Source: Candidatus Omnitrophota bacterium (GTDB taxonomy: Bacteria > Omnitrophota > Gorgyraeia > Gygaellales > Profunditerraquicolaceae). From it: 20,985 bases of DNA. Below, in pieces: positions 1 to 7,000 of the stretch. The notes beneath the pieces were generated by a model. The model was given only the letters and a program-made list of their open reading frames with translations. It did not search any database and had not been told where the DNA came from. Position numbers and translations under genes: made by a program. Each line of letters opens with the position of its first letter. The first letter of the stretch is position 1. The stretch spans positions 1 to 20,985 of the forward strand of contig JAQUON010000010.1 in NCBI GenBank assembly GCA_028717045.1, in the 5' to 3' direction.

Positions 1-516
1 AGGAACGTCTCTGTCTTTTGCCAAATCGAGGTTATCTCTGATCTTGCGCTGGGCTTTTTCTTTCGCTTTTATCTCAATCACGTCGTCTTTGTCCACCTGA
101 AACGACGGTATATTGACTCCCCTGGAATTTACATAGACAAAATTGTGCCTGACAATCTGGCGTGCCTGTGCCCTTGAAATACCGATACCCAGCCGGAATA
201 TCACATTATCGAGCCTTCGCTCGAGTATCTGCAATAGGACTTTGCCGGTGACACCTTTGGTCTTGGAGGCAATTTTAAAATACCTGCGGAACTGCCTTTC
301 TAAAACCCCATACATCCTTTTTACTTTTTGCTTTTCCCTCAGCTGAAGGCCATAGTTAGAAAGCTTCATCCTCGACTTAGCCTGGCCGTGCTGACCGGGT
401 GCATAGTTTCGCTTGGTAATGGGGCACTTTTCGGTATTGCATTTTGTCCCTTTTAGAAACAATTTCTCCTGTTCTCGTCGGCACAATCTGCATACAGCGT
501 CTGTGTACCTGGCCAT
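1..516 (-). CDS. rpsD: 30S ribosomal protein S4 (uS4), 3' end cut off by the window
   Basis: Primary 16S rRNA-binding protein of the small subunit; in enterobacteria it also represses the alpha operon. The frame is open for 172 codons from ATG at 516 to the window edge, so roughly 35 C-terminal residues are missing compared with the usual length near 205. The N-terminus (MARYTDAVCRLC) carries four cysteines, C9, C12, C26 and C31, the zinc-binding form of S4. The S4 RNA-binding domain follows (LERRLDNVIFRLG, then SRAQARQIVRH). The start lies 3 bases after the rpsK stop, and an AGGAG ribosome site sits inside the end of rpsK. rplQ and rpoA would normally follow, outside the window. Confidence 0.97.
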   Translation of the reverse strand, partial: MARYTDAVCRLCRREQEKLFLKGTKCNTEKCPITKRNYAPGQHGQAKSRMKLSNYGLQLREKQKVKRMYGVLERQFRRYFKIASKTKGVTGKVLLQILERRLDNVIFRLGIGISRAQARQIVRHNFVYVNSRGVNIPSFQVDKDDVIEIKAKEKAQRKIRDNLDLAKDRDVP

Positions 517-519
517 TTA

Positions 520-903
520 CTATACTCTCCTTTTCTTTCTTGAGCGGCAACCGTTATGCGGTATGGGCGTTATGTCTTTTATGGATAGGATGGTCAATCC
601 GGAGGCCTGCAAAGCCCTGATGGCTGATTCACGACCGGGCCCCGGCCCTTTCACATACACCTCAACCTCCTTTAATCCTATATCCATTGCTTTCTTTGCT
701 GCGTCAGTGGCCGCTATCTGTGCCGCAAAAGGCGTTGATTTCTTGGAACCACTGTATCCGACAACTCCGGGCGCGGACCATGACAGGACATTGCCCTGTT
801 TATCGGTAATAGTAACAATAGTATTATTAAAGCTTGCGTTGATATGCGCAATCCCTGAAGTAATCCCCTTATTGACTCTCTTCTTTTTGGTTTTCTCTGC
901 CAT
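520..903 (-). CDS. rpsK: 30S ribosomal protein S11 (uS11)
   Basis: Small-subunit platform protein that contacts 16S rRNA near the E-site mRNA path. The 127-residue length is normal. Family signatures visible are INASFNNTIVTITD, the VVGYSGSKKSTPFAAQ segment, the VKGPGPGRESAIRAL loop and the C-terminal PHNGCRSRKKRRV. The start ATG is preceded at good distance by GAGGT. It sits 23 bases after rpsM and 3 bases before rpsD, the usual alpha-operon order. Confidence 0.98.
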   Translation of the reverse strand: MAEKTKKKRVNKGITSGIAHINASFNNTIVTITDKQGNVLSWSAPGVVGYSGSKKSTPFAAQIAATDAAKKAMDIGLKEVEVYVKGPGPGRESAIRALQASGLTILSIKDITPIPHNGCRSRKKRRV

Positions 904-926
904 ATTGCGTACCTCTTTTGCTATAA

Positions 927-1340
927 TTATTTAGCTGCTTTCGCTGCGGGCTTTGCTGCAGGGGCTTCTTTCTTAATTACCGCCATGCCGCGTCGACGAG
1001 GCCCTTTTCTGGTCCGGGCATTGGTACGGGTCCTCTGACCCCTCACTGGGAGGCCTTTCTTATGGCGCATCCCTCTCCATGAACCTATATCCACCAATCG
1101 TTTGATATTCTGGGAAATCTCCCTGCGCAAATCTCCTTCGACCTTAAACGTTGCCTTCTGGATTATGTTGGTAATGCGTGAAACTTCGTCCTCTGTTAAA
1201 TCCTTTGCCCGCTTATCGGGTGAGATCTGAGCCTCCTTAAGGATTATATTCGAAAGATGCCTTCCCACGCCGTAGAGGTACGTCAGTGCGATCTCTATCC
1301 GTTTTTCCTTTGGTATGTCTACGCCTAAAATTCTTGGCAC
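927..1340 (-). CDS. rpsM: 30S ribosomal protein S13 (uS13), GTG start
   Basis: Small-subunit head protein that bridges to the large subunit and contacts P-site tRNA. The N-terminus reads PRILGVDIPKEKRIEIALTY, and the basic C-terminal part contains GMRHKKGLPVRGQRTRTNARTRKG, both diagnostic. The GTG start is supported by a strong AGGAGGT five bases upstream. At 137 residues it is somewhat longer than the common 118 to 126, because of an alanine/lysine-rich tail (EAPAAKPAAKAAK). It follows rpmJ after 30 bases, with no recognisable S4-type repressor pseudoknot in that short gap. Confidence 0.97.
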   Translation of the reverse strand: MPRILGVDIPKEKRIEIALTYLYGVGRHLSNIILKEAQISPDKRAKDLTEDEVSRITNIIQKATFKVEGDLRREISQNIKRLVDIGSWRGMRHKKGLPVRGQRTRTNARTRKGPRRRGMAVIKKEAPAAKPAAKAAK

Positions 1341-1345
1341 GGTTA

Positions 1346-1352
1346 ACCTCCT
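1346..1352 (-). promoter_or_regulatory. Shine-Dalgarno site of rpsM
   Basis: On the minus strand this reads AGGAGGT, five bases before the GTG at 1338-1340. It is among the strongest ribosome sites in the window and fixes the non-ATG start of rpsM. Confidence 0.85.
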
Positions 1353-1370
1353 TCTGTGCCGAAAAGCCTT

Positions 1371-1484
1371 CTAGCCCTGTCTCTGTTTATGTTTGGGGTT
1401 TGAGCAGATTACCCGCACAACTCCCTTTCTCTTGATAATTTTACACTTATCGCAGATCTTGCGTATCGACGCTTTTACCTTCAT
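1371..1484 (-). CDS. rpmJ: 50S ribosomal protein L36 (bL36), zinc form
   Basis: Small large-subunit protein that binds 23S rRNA at the base of the L7/L12 stalk region. Translating the minus strand from ATG at 1484 gives 37 residues beginning MKVKASIRKICDKCK and ending SNPKHKQRQG before TAG, a full-length L36. The zinc ligands C11, C14, C27 and H32 are all present, so this is the zinc-binding paralogue. It begins one base after the infA stop; infA followed by rpmJ and rpsM is a standard arrangement. Confidence 0.97.
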   Translation of the reverse strand: MKVKASIRKICDKCKIIKRKGVVRVICSNPKHKQRQG

Positions 1485-1485
1485 C

Positions 1486-1704
1486 TTACTTCACCCTGTA
1501 AGTTATCCTGCCCCTTGTTAGATCGTACGGAGAAAGTTCCAGTTTTACCTTGTCTCCCGGAAGGATCCTGATAAAATTCATGCGCATCTTGCCTGACACA
1601 TGGGCAAGCACAAAATGGCCGTTCTCCAGCTCCACTTTGAACATGGCATTCGGAAGCGCCTCGACTACTTTCCCTTCGGCCTCAATAAGTTCTTCCTTGC
1701 CCAT
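1486..1704 (-). CDS. infA: Translation initiation factor IF-1
   Basis: OB-fold factor that occupies the 30S A site during initiation and helps IF-2 and IF-3 select the initiator tRNA. The 72-residue length is exactly typical. Signatures are the N-terminal MGKEELIEAEGKVVEALPNA, the GHFVLAHVSGKMRMNFIRI strand pair and the C-terminal DLTRGRITYRVK. The 15-base leader after map is almost entirely A/T with no visible Shine-Dalgarno sequence, so initiation probably relies on low structure or on coupling to map. Confidence 0.98.
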   Translation of the reverse strand: MGKEELIEAEGKVVEALPNAMFKVELENGHFVLAHVSGKMRMNFIRILPGDKVKLELSPYDLTRGRITYRVK

Positions 1705-1719
1705 AATTTAAAAAAATGT

Positions 1720-2469
1720 TTAGTTATAATTTGTTAATATTTCCGGCCCGCTTTCTCCAATCGCCACTGTATGCTCAAAATGTGCAGAAAATAACCTGTC
1801 TTTAGTTACCGCTGTCCAGCCGTTATCCAAAATCTGGCATTCCCAGCTGCCGGTATTTACCATCGGTTCTATTGCCAGTACCATACCCTGGATGAGCGTT
1901 AGGCCAGTGCGCGGCCTTCCAAAATTCGGAATCTCCGGCTCTTCGTGCAGACTTCTGCCGATGCCATGGCCGACAAACTCCCTGACTACCGAAAATCCGT
2001 TTTTCTCGACGTACTCCTGGATGGCATGGGATATATCGGATAAACGGTTATTGGCCCGCGCCTGCTTTATTCCTGCCATCAACGCCTCTTTGGTAACCTC
2101 TATTAATTTTTTAGCGCGGGGGGATACTTTACCGATGCCTACGGTGATGGCTGCATCCGAAAAATAACCCTGATACTTTATTCCCACGTCAACACTTACG
2201 ATGTCGCTATCGCCAAGCCTTCTCTCCGAGGGGATACCGTGCACTACCTCTTCATTCACGGAAGTGCATATATGCGCAGGGAACCCTTTATAACCGAGAA
2301 AAGCTGACTCTGCATTTTCCTGCCGGATCAAACTATCTGCAATCCTGTCAATCTCTATTGTGGTAATGCCGGGCTCTATGTATCCACGCAGCGTTCTTAT
2401 GACCTTTGCCAGTTTTTGGCCCGCAGCCCTCATCATTTCTAAGTCTTTTTCAGACTTTAGCGGAATCAT
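1720..2469 (-). CDS. map: Methionine aminopeptidase, type I
   Basis: Cytosolic metalloprotease that removes the initiator methionine from nascent proteins. The 249 residues form the compact type I pita-bread fold without an N-terminal extension. Metal ligands are visible at D94 and D105 (SVDVGIKYQGYFSDAA), H168 (FVGHGIG), E201 (AIEPM) and E231 (HFEHT); H77 in VVHGIP is the substrate-side histidine. The ATG start overlaps the last 20 bases of adk and has AAAGG upstream within adk, so translation is probably coupled. Adjacency to secY, adk and infA is common in bacteria. Confidence 0.98.
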   Translation of the reverse strand: MIPLKSEKDLEMMRAAGQKLAKVIRTLRGYIEPGITTIEIDRIADSLIRQENAESAFLGYKGFPAHICTSVNEEVVHGIPSERRLGDSDIVSVDVGIKYQGYFSDAAITVGIGKVSPRAKKLIEVTKEALMAGIKQARANNRLSDISHAIQEYVEKNGFSVVREFVGHGIGRSLHEEPEIPNFGRPRTGLTLIQGMVLAIEPMVNTGSWECQILDNGWTAVTKDRLFSAHFEHTVAIGESGPEILTNYN

Positions 2470-3115
2470 CCAATGCCTTTATAAGCTGCATAATTTTATC
2501 CAGGACGACCTGAGGGCCTTCGTCAGAAGAAACACGGTAAAGCTTATTGCGCTGGCGGTAATATGAAACCAAGCCCGTCACTTCGTTCTGATACACCAAG
2601 AGGCGCTTTCTGATAGTTTCCTCTTTGTCGTCATCGCGCTGGTATAATTCGGACGAACAGTTATCGCATATCATATCGCGTTTAGGAGGCATATTGGTCA
2701 CATGGAAGTTTGCTCCGCATGCCTTGCATACAAGCCTGCCTCCTAGGCGCTGGATGATGACCGACTCGCTTGCGTCAAGATATACGACAAAATCTACTGC
2801 GGCACGCAGGTTATTAAGGATACCATCCAGTGTTTCTGCCTGCGCCAAATTCCTGGGATAGCCGTCTAAAATAAAACCTTTTTGCGTATCAGGCTGCTTC
2901 AGCCTCTCGATAAGCATCTGGGTCACGAGTTCGTCGGGAACAAGCATCCCCTTATTCATGAAATCCTTCGCCTTGTTTCCTAATTGCGTATTGCCGGCAA
3001 CGTTATGCCTTAAGAGGTCGCCTGTGGAGATATGAGAAAGGTGCGTCGCTTCAGCCAAAACCTTTGCCTGTGTCCCTTTGCCGGCTCCCGGAGGGCCGAG
3101 TAGTATTATTCTCAC
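2450..3115 (-). CDS. adk: Adenylate kinase, zinc-LID type, GTG start
   Basis: Cytosolic enzyme interconverting ATP plus AMP with two ADP. The P-loop GPPGAGKGT is at residues 7-15, the AMP-site segment STGDLLR at 30-36 and DGYPRN at 84-89. The LID domain (about 125-160) carries C130, C133, C150 and C153, a zinc-binding CX2C pair, so the LID is structurally stabilised by metal as in many Gram-positive enzymes. Length 221 is normal. The GTG start overlaps the secY TGA (GTGA) and has GGGGGAG five to six bases upstream. Confidence 0.97.
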   Translation of the reverse strand: MRIILLGPPGAGKGTQAKVLAEATHLSHISTGDLLRHNVAGNTQLGNKAKDFMNKGMLVPDELVTQMLIERLKQPDTQKGFILDGYPRNLAQAETLDGILNNLRAAVDFVVYLDASESVIIQRLGGRLVCKACGANFHVTNMPPKRDMICDNCSSELYQRDDDKEETIRKRLLVYQNEVTGLVSYYRQRNKLYRVSSDEGPQVVLDKIMQLIKALDDSAKV

Positions 3116-4470
3116 TGCCTTCTCCCCCTGATCTTGCCGGATTTAATGAACCCTTCGTAATGGTGCATCACAAGGTGCGATTCTATCTGCTTGATCGTAT
3201 CAAGCATAACGCCCACCACAATCAATATTGCGGTGCCGCCGAAAAACGAAGCAACAAGATATGGAATACCCAGCCATGCCATGATAAAATCGGGAAAAAT
3301 AGCGATAAAGGCAATAAATAGCGCACCGGCCAGCGTTATCCTGGTCATTACAAAATCGAGGTATTCCGCTGTCGGCGCTCCCGGCCGGATACCCGGAATG
3401 AACCCGCCGTATTTCTTCATGTTTTCGGAAATCTCCGACGGATTAAAAACTATTGCTGAATAAAAATAACAAAAGAATATAATCAAGAGCGAATACACAA
3501 GCGTATAGAACAGCCCGCCCCTGCTTAAACCCTGCGCCAATCTCTGAAAAGCTGGCAGAGGGATGAACGATGCGATAGTGGCAGGAAAAAGGATGATCGA
3601 TTGCGCAAAGATAATCGCGATAACGCCGGAGGTATCTACCTTTAACGGAATATAAGTAGATTGGCCGCCGTAAATCTTCCTGCCCACAATCCGGCGCGCA
3701 TACTGAACGGGAATCTTACGGTATCCCTGCGTGATGAGCACGACTGCCAGTACCACCCCCACCAGCAACAGCCCCATCAACAAAAGCGTATAAGGCTGCA
3801 CCTGGCCCCTTGAGGAAGAGGTGGGAGAAATGAGGATTGCAAGCTGTGCTACGGCAGTGGGTATCCGCGAAATAATGCCTGCAGTGATGACCAGAGAAAT
3901 TCCGTTTCCGATCCCTCGTTCCTGAATCTGTTCGCCAAGCCACATTATAAATATAGTGCCCGCGGTCAGGGTCAAGACCGTCAGGATCCTGAATCCCCAG
4001 CCCGGGTACATCACAATCCTCAAGCCCTCAAACCCCTCAAAGCGCGCGGAGTTCTCAAGCCACATTGCGATAAAGAACGACTGAACCACGGCAAGCGCCA
4101 CTGTCCCGATGCGGGTATACTGATTGATCTTTTCGTAACCCGCCTTTCCTTCTTTTGCCAGTTTCTCAAGGCGGGGAATTACTACGGTCAAAAGCTGCAT
4201 AATGATTGACGCCGATATGTAAGGCATGATGCCGAGCGCAAAAATGGTAAGCCGCTCCATAGCGCCGCCTGAAAACATATTCATAATCCCCAATAATGAC
4301 CCGCCGTGAGTCCTGGAAATACGATTAAAGAATTCGGTAAGCGCATGCACATCAATCCCGGGGGTGGGTATATAACAACCCACGCGGTACACCGCAATGA
4401 GCAGGCCTGTAACCACAAGGCGGTTTTTTAGGTCGGGTATTTTAAAAGCGTTGGCTAGTGCGCTAAACAT
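3112..4470 (-). CDS. secY: Preprotein translocase channel subunit SecY
   Basis: Inner-membrane channel that, with SecE and SecG, exports unfolded proteins driven by SecA or the ribosome. The 452 residues show ten hydrophobic segments in the usual spacing, from TM1 (RLVVTGLLIAVYRVGCYIP) to TM10 (ASFFGGTAILIVVGVMLD). The plug region FSGGAMERLTIFALGIMPYI, the GNGISLVI motif of TM5 and the cytoplasmic loop PVQYARRIVGRKIYGGQ are conserved. Its start overlaps the rplO stop by 8 bases. It is the last classical spc gene and links directly to adk. Confidence 0.98.
   Translation of the reverse strand: MFSALANAFKIPDLKNRLVVTGLLIAVYRVGCYIPTPGIDVHALTEFFNRISRTHGGSLLGIMNMFSGGAMERLTIFALGIMPYISASIIMQLLTVVIPRLEKLAKEGKAGYEKINQYTRIGTVALAVVQSFFIAMWLENSARFEGFEGLRIVMYPGWGFRILTVLTLTAGTIFIMWLGEQIQERGIGNGISLVITAGIISRIPTAVAQLAILISPTSSSRGQVQPYTLLLMGLLLVGVVLAVVLITQGYRKIPVQYARRIVGRKIYGGQSTYIPLKVDTSGVIAIIFAQSIILFPATIASFIPLPAFQRLAQGLSRGGLFYTLVYSLLIIFFCYFYSAIVFNPSEISENMKKYGGFIPGIRPGAPTAEYLDFVMTRITLAGALFIAFIAIFPDFIMAWLGIPYLVASFFGGTAILIVVGVMLDTIKQIESHLVMHHYEGFIKSGKIRGRRQ
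3121..3128 (-). promoter_or_regulatory. Shine-Dalgarno site of adk
   Basis: Reads GGGGGAGA on the minus strand, five bases before the GTG at 3113-3115 and inside the last codons of secY. It supports the overlapping GTG start. Confidence 0.7.
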
Positions 4471-4978
4471 TTACAATAAGCTCGACGGAGCCGCCTGCTT
4501 TTTTGATTTTTTCCTGCGCAGCCCTTGAAAAGGCATGCGCCTGCACGACAAGGGCGTGTTTCACCTCGCCGTTGCCAAGGACCTTAAGCGGCAATTGTGC
4601 ATTTTTAATAATGCCTTTTTCTTGTAATAATGCCGGACTGACTTTCGGGTCTTTAATATTCTTGAGGTCAACAAGGTTTATAATCTGGTATCGCCTCTTT
4701 GCCCTGCTGGTAAAACCCCTCTTGGCAAACCTTCGGATTAAAGGAGTCTGGCCTCCTTCAAAGCCAAGATAAAAATCCCTGCCGGAACGGGACGTCTGCC
4801 CCTTACTGCCCCGGGTAGAAGTCTTGCCATGCCCGGAGCCAGGGCCCCTGCCGAGTAGTTTCCGTTTTTTATGCGCTCCGTAAGGGCTACGTACATTATG
4901 TATCCCCACGACTTCTACATGCGCGTTATTCTTTTTCTTCCCAGAAGTTCTTTTAATCCTGCTTAGTTTCTGTTTCAT
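4463..4978 (-). CDS. rplO: 50S ribosomal protein L15 (uL15), possible N-terminal extension
   Basis: Late-assembling large-subunit protein. The core is clear: GRGPGSGHGKTSTRGSKGQ, the SGRDFYLGFEGGQTPLIRR segment and the C-terminal AHAFSRAAQEKIKKAGG. From the ATG at 4978 it has 171 residues and overlaps rpsE by 26 bases, with no clear Shine-Dalgarno sequence. The family N-terminus should begin near residue 24 (VGIHNVRSPYG); a GTG at 4907-4909 would give 148 residues and exactly the E. coli spacing to the LGRG motif, but it also lacks a good ribosome site. I keep the longer form; the start is uncertain. No rpmD lies between rpsE and this gene. Confidence 0.9.
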   Translation of the reverse strand: MKQKLSRIKRTSGKKKNNAHVEVVGIHNVRSPYGAHKKRKLLGRGPGSGHGKTSTRGSKGQTSRSGRDFYLGFEGGQTPLIRRFAKRGFTSRAKRRYQIINLVDLKNIKDPKVSPALLQEKGIIKNAQLPLKVLGNGEVKHALVVQAHAFSRAAQEKIKKAGGSVELIVNV

Positions 4979-5444
4979 CTTTTTCGATAGGCTGTAGTTG
5001 TTCTAATCCTTCAATGGTCGCCTTGATGACATTAATAGGATTGTTCGATTTAATAGTTTTAGTAAGAATGTCCTTTATGCCGCACGATTCGCATATGGCC
5101 CTTACAGGGCCGCAGGCGATAATCCCCGTACCTTCCGAAGCGGGCTTCAAAAGGACCTGGGCTGCCCCAAATCTTCCCAATACCTCATGAGGAATAGTAG
5201 AACCCTGTAGGTATACCCGGCGGGTCTCTTTTTTTGCCTTGGTGATCCCTTTACGGATGGCATCTGCAACTTCATTGGCTTTTCCCAGGGCAAAACCGAC
5301 GTTGCCTCTTTTATCACCGACTACCACAAGAGCGCTGAATGATAATTTCTTTCCACCTTTGGTAACTTTAGTAACCCTGTTGATGGTAACTACTTTTTCT
5401 ACATACTCAGCCTGTGGCTCTGTGTGTAAAGTATTCGTCGTCAA
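4953..5444 (-). CDS. rpsE: 30S ribosomal protein S5 (uS5), TTG start
   Basis: Small-subunit protein at the mRNA entry site, important for decoding accuracy. The 163 residues contain the S5 N-terminal double-stranded-RNA-binding-like domain (VEKVVTINRVTKVTKGGKKLSFSA, residues ~15-38, then GNVGFALGKANEV) and the C-terminal domain (GTGIIACGPVRAICESCGIKDILTK). The start is TTG at 5442-5444, overlapping the rplR TGA; no ATG is near, and AGGGAGG lies nine bases upstream. The acidic tail (PIEKDETETKQD) shares its DNA with the start of rplO. Confidence 0.96.
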   Translation of the reverse strand: MTTNTLHTEPQAEYVEKVVTINRVTKVTKGGKKLSFSALVVVGDKRGNVGFALGKANEVADAIRKGITKAKKETRRVYLQGSTIPHEVLGRFGAAQVLLKPASEGTGIIACGPVRAICESCGIKDILTKTIKSNNPINVIKATIEGLEQLQPIEKDETETKQD

Positions 5445-5803
5445 AATTCTAAACCTCCCTTTCTTAATGATTCTGCAAAAGCCTTCACCCTGCCGTGATA
5501 GGCATAGCCGGCACGGTCAAAGACAACCTTGCTGATTCCCTTCTCTTTGGCTTTCTGTGCAAATACTTCTCCGAAAAACGCGGCCGCCTTCACGTTGCCC
5601 GCATAGGGAAACCTGTGCTTGATTTCTTTTTCCAGCGTGGATAAAGAAAAAATCGTCTTATGTTTAACATCATCTACCAGCTGGGCGGAAAAATTTTTCA
5701 GGCTCCTGCGAACCACTAACCGCGGCTTTTCGCTATCGCCGCTTAAACCGGCGCGGATACGCACATGTCTGTACTGTCTCATTGTTTTTTTTCTGTTTTT
5801 CAT
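5441..5803 (-). CDS. rplR: 50S ribosomal protein L18 (uL18)
   Basis: 5S rRNA-binding protein of the central protuberance, acting with L5. The 120 residues begin MKNRKKTMRQYRHVRIRAGL and include KPRLVVRRSLKNFSAQLVDD and the C-terminal FDRAGYAYHGRVKAFAESLR, which are family hallmarks. The ATG at 5803 gives a normal length but lacks a clear Shine-Dalgarno sequence; Met8 is a weaker alternative. Gap to rplF is 6 bases and the stop overlaps the rpsE start by 4. Confidence 0.96.
   Translation of the reverse strand: MKNRKKTMRQYRHVRIRAGLSGDSEKPRLVVRRSLKNFSAQLVDDVKHKTIFSLSTLEKEIKHRFPYAGNVKAAAFFGEVFAQKAKEKGISKVVFDRAGYAYHGRVKAFAESLRKGGLEF
5454..5460 (-). promoter_or_regulatory. Shine-Dalgarno site of rpsE
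   Basis: Reads AGGGAGG on the minus strand inside the last codons of rplR, nine bases before the TTG at 5442-5444. It decides the unusual TTG start of S5. Confidence 0.75.
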
Positions 5804-5809
5804 AGACGT

Positions 5810-6355
5810 TTATTTGGTTGTTGCCTGAGCCTTACCTACCTTCTTCTTCACCAGTTCTCCAGAATACCTGATCCCCGTACCTTTATATGGCTCGGGAGGG
5901 CATATTAAACGGATTTCCGCAGCCACCTCGCCAACCTTCTCTTTATCGATACCGCTTATAATAACCTGGTTGGCCTTGGGGGTCTCAATCTTAATCCCTT
6001 CGGGTATCGCATAATTCACGGGATGGGAAAAACGTAATTGAAGGTTGAGCACCTTGCCTTGCACCTGCGCGCGAAACCCTACGCCGATAATTTCAAGCGA
6101 TTTCTTATACCCTTCAGTAACACCTTTAACCATATTGTCTATTAACGCCCTGGTTAAGCCGTGTAGCGATTTATCCGCTTTGGCATCGCTTTTACGGCTA
6201 AGGATTACCGAGTTATCTTTGTATTCCGCAGAGATCGCATCACACAGCCGCAAGGTGAGTTTACCCTTCGGCCCTTCAATATTAAGGATTTTCTCCTTTA
6301 GGTCAACCTTGACTTCCTTTGGTATCACTATGGGTTTTTTCCCTACTCTTGACAT
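5810..6355 (-). CDS. rplF: 50S ribosomal protein L6 (uL6)
   Basis: Large-subunit protein near the sarcin-ricin loop and the GTPase-factor site. The 181 residues contain two L6 repeats; visible marks are SRVGKKPIVIPKEVKVDL at the N-terminus, the LHGLTRALIDNMVKGVTEGY helix, and the C-terminal GEVAAEIRLICPPEPYKGTG followed by GIRYSGELVKKKVGKA. AGGGG precedes the ATG at short distance. It lies 10 bases after rpsH. Confidence 0.98.
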   Translation of the reverse strand: MSRVGKKPIVIPKEVKVDLKEKILNIEGPKGKLTLRLCDAISAEYKDNSVILSRKSDAKADKSLHGLTRALIDNMVKGVTEGYKKSLEIIGVGFRAQVQGKVLNLQLRFSHPVNYAIPEGIKIETPKANQVIISGIDKEKVGEVAAEIRLICPPEPYKGTGIRYSGELVKKKVGKAQATTK

Positions 6356-6365
6356 ATGTCCCCTC

Positions 6366-6761
6366 TTACCAGACGTATCCTAATAGCTCGCCGCCGATCT
6401 GGCTTAGCCGTGCCTCTTTATCCGTCAAGATGCCTTTTGAGGTAGAAATAAGCGCAATTCCCCTGCCCCTTAATACGTAAGGAATCTTGTCCTTCCTTAC
6501 ATAGACCCTGAGCGAACATTTGGAAACGCGCTTGATATTCGTTATCGCCGGCTTCTTGCCTTTGTATTTGAGGTAAATCCTCAAAATCCCCTGCTTGTTG
6601 TCTTCGATATACTTGTAGTTATCAATGTAATGTTCGCGTTTAAGAATCTCCGTAATCGAGCGGGTAATTTTTGACGCAGGCGCGTCAAGGCTCTCTTTTT
6701 TCGCCATAATGGCATTGCGTATCATGGCGAATGTATCAGCGATCAGATCTGTTTTTGACAT
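6366..6761 (-). CDS. rpsH: 30S ribosomal protein S8 (uS8)
   Basis: Binds the central domain of 16S rRNA early in assembly; in E. coli S8 also represses the spc operon by binding mRNA near rplE. The 131 residues show the N-terminal DLIADTFAMIRNAIMAKKES, the ISTSKGILTDKEAR loop and the terminal GGELLGYVW. GGGGAAG precedes the ATG. I could not recognise an S8-binding mimic around rplE by eye, so regulation here is unknown. Confidence 0.98.
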   Translation of the reverse strand: MSKTDLIADTFAMIRNAIMAKKESLDAPASKITRSITEILKREHYIDNYKYIEDNKQGILRIYLKYKGKKPAITNIKRVSKCSLRVYVRKDKIPYVLRGRGIALISTSKGILTDKEARLSQIGGELLGYVW

Positions 6762-6788
6762 TTTCTTCCCCGTGTTAGCAAACGCGTC

Positions 6789-6974
6789 CTACCAACTTGC
6801 TTTTTTTACGCCGGGAATAAGGCCTTGCCAGGCCAATTCCCTGAAACAAATACGGCAGAGCTGGAATCTCCGTAAGTACCCTCCTGACCTGCCGCAGATG
6901 TGGCACCGGTTGTGTTTTCGTGCGGAAAACTTTTGCAACCTTTTCCACCTATTGATTTGTGATGTTTTGGCCAT
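6789..6974 (-). CDS. rpsZ: 30S ribosomal protein S14 type Z (uS14), zinc form
   Basis: Small-subunit head protein. At 61 residues this is the short zinc-binding form, not the ~100-residue S14 of enterobacteria. Ligands are C24, C27, C40 and C43 (CHIC and CRIC), flanked by GRSGGYLRRF and the terminal GLIPGVKKASW. AGGGAG lies nine bases before the ATG. It occupies the usual place between rplE and rpsH, with gaps of 26 and 27 bases. The gene is often also called rpsN. Confidence 0.98.
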   Translation of the reverse strand: MAKTSQINRWKRLQKFSARKHNRCHICGRSGGYLRRFQLCRICFRELAWQGLIPGVKKASW

Positions 6975-7000
6975 TTAGGCGTACTCCCTTTCGATAAATG

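Noticed and set aside
413..934. Plus-strand open frame of 173 codons opposite rpsK and the start of rpsD
   Set aside because: It is fully antisense to two clear ribosomal protein genes, has no recognisable family or ribosome site, and its composition follows from the complementary codons.
1700..1740. T-rich run on the minus strand just after map, considered as a terminator
   Set aside because: The T-run has no GC-rich stem before it, only weak A/T complementarity, and infA begins immediately after.
3716..3943. Minus-strand frame of 75 codons inside secY, and a similar one at 11951-12211 inside rplD
   Set aside because: Out-of-frame reading within conserved genes whose main frames are intact; no sign of a programmed frameshift.
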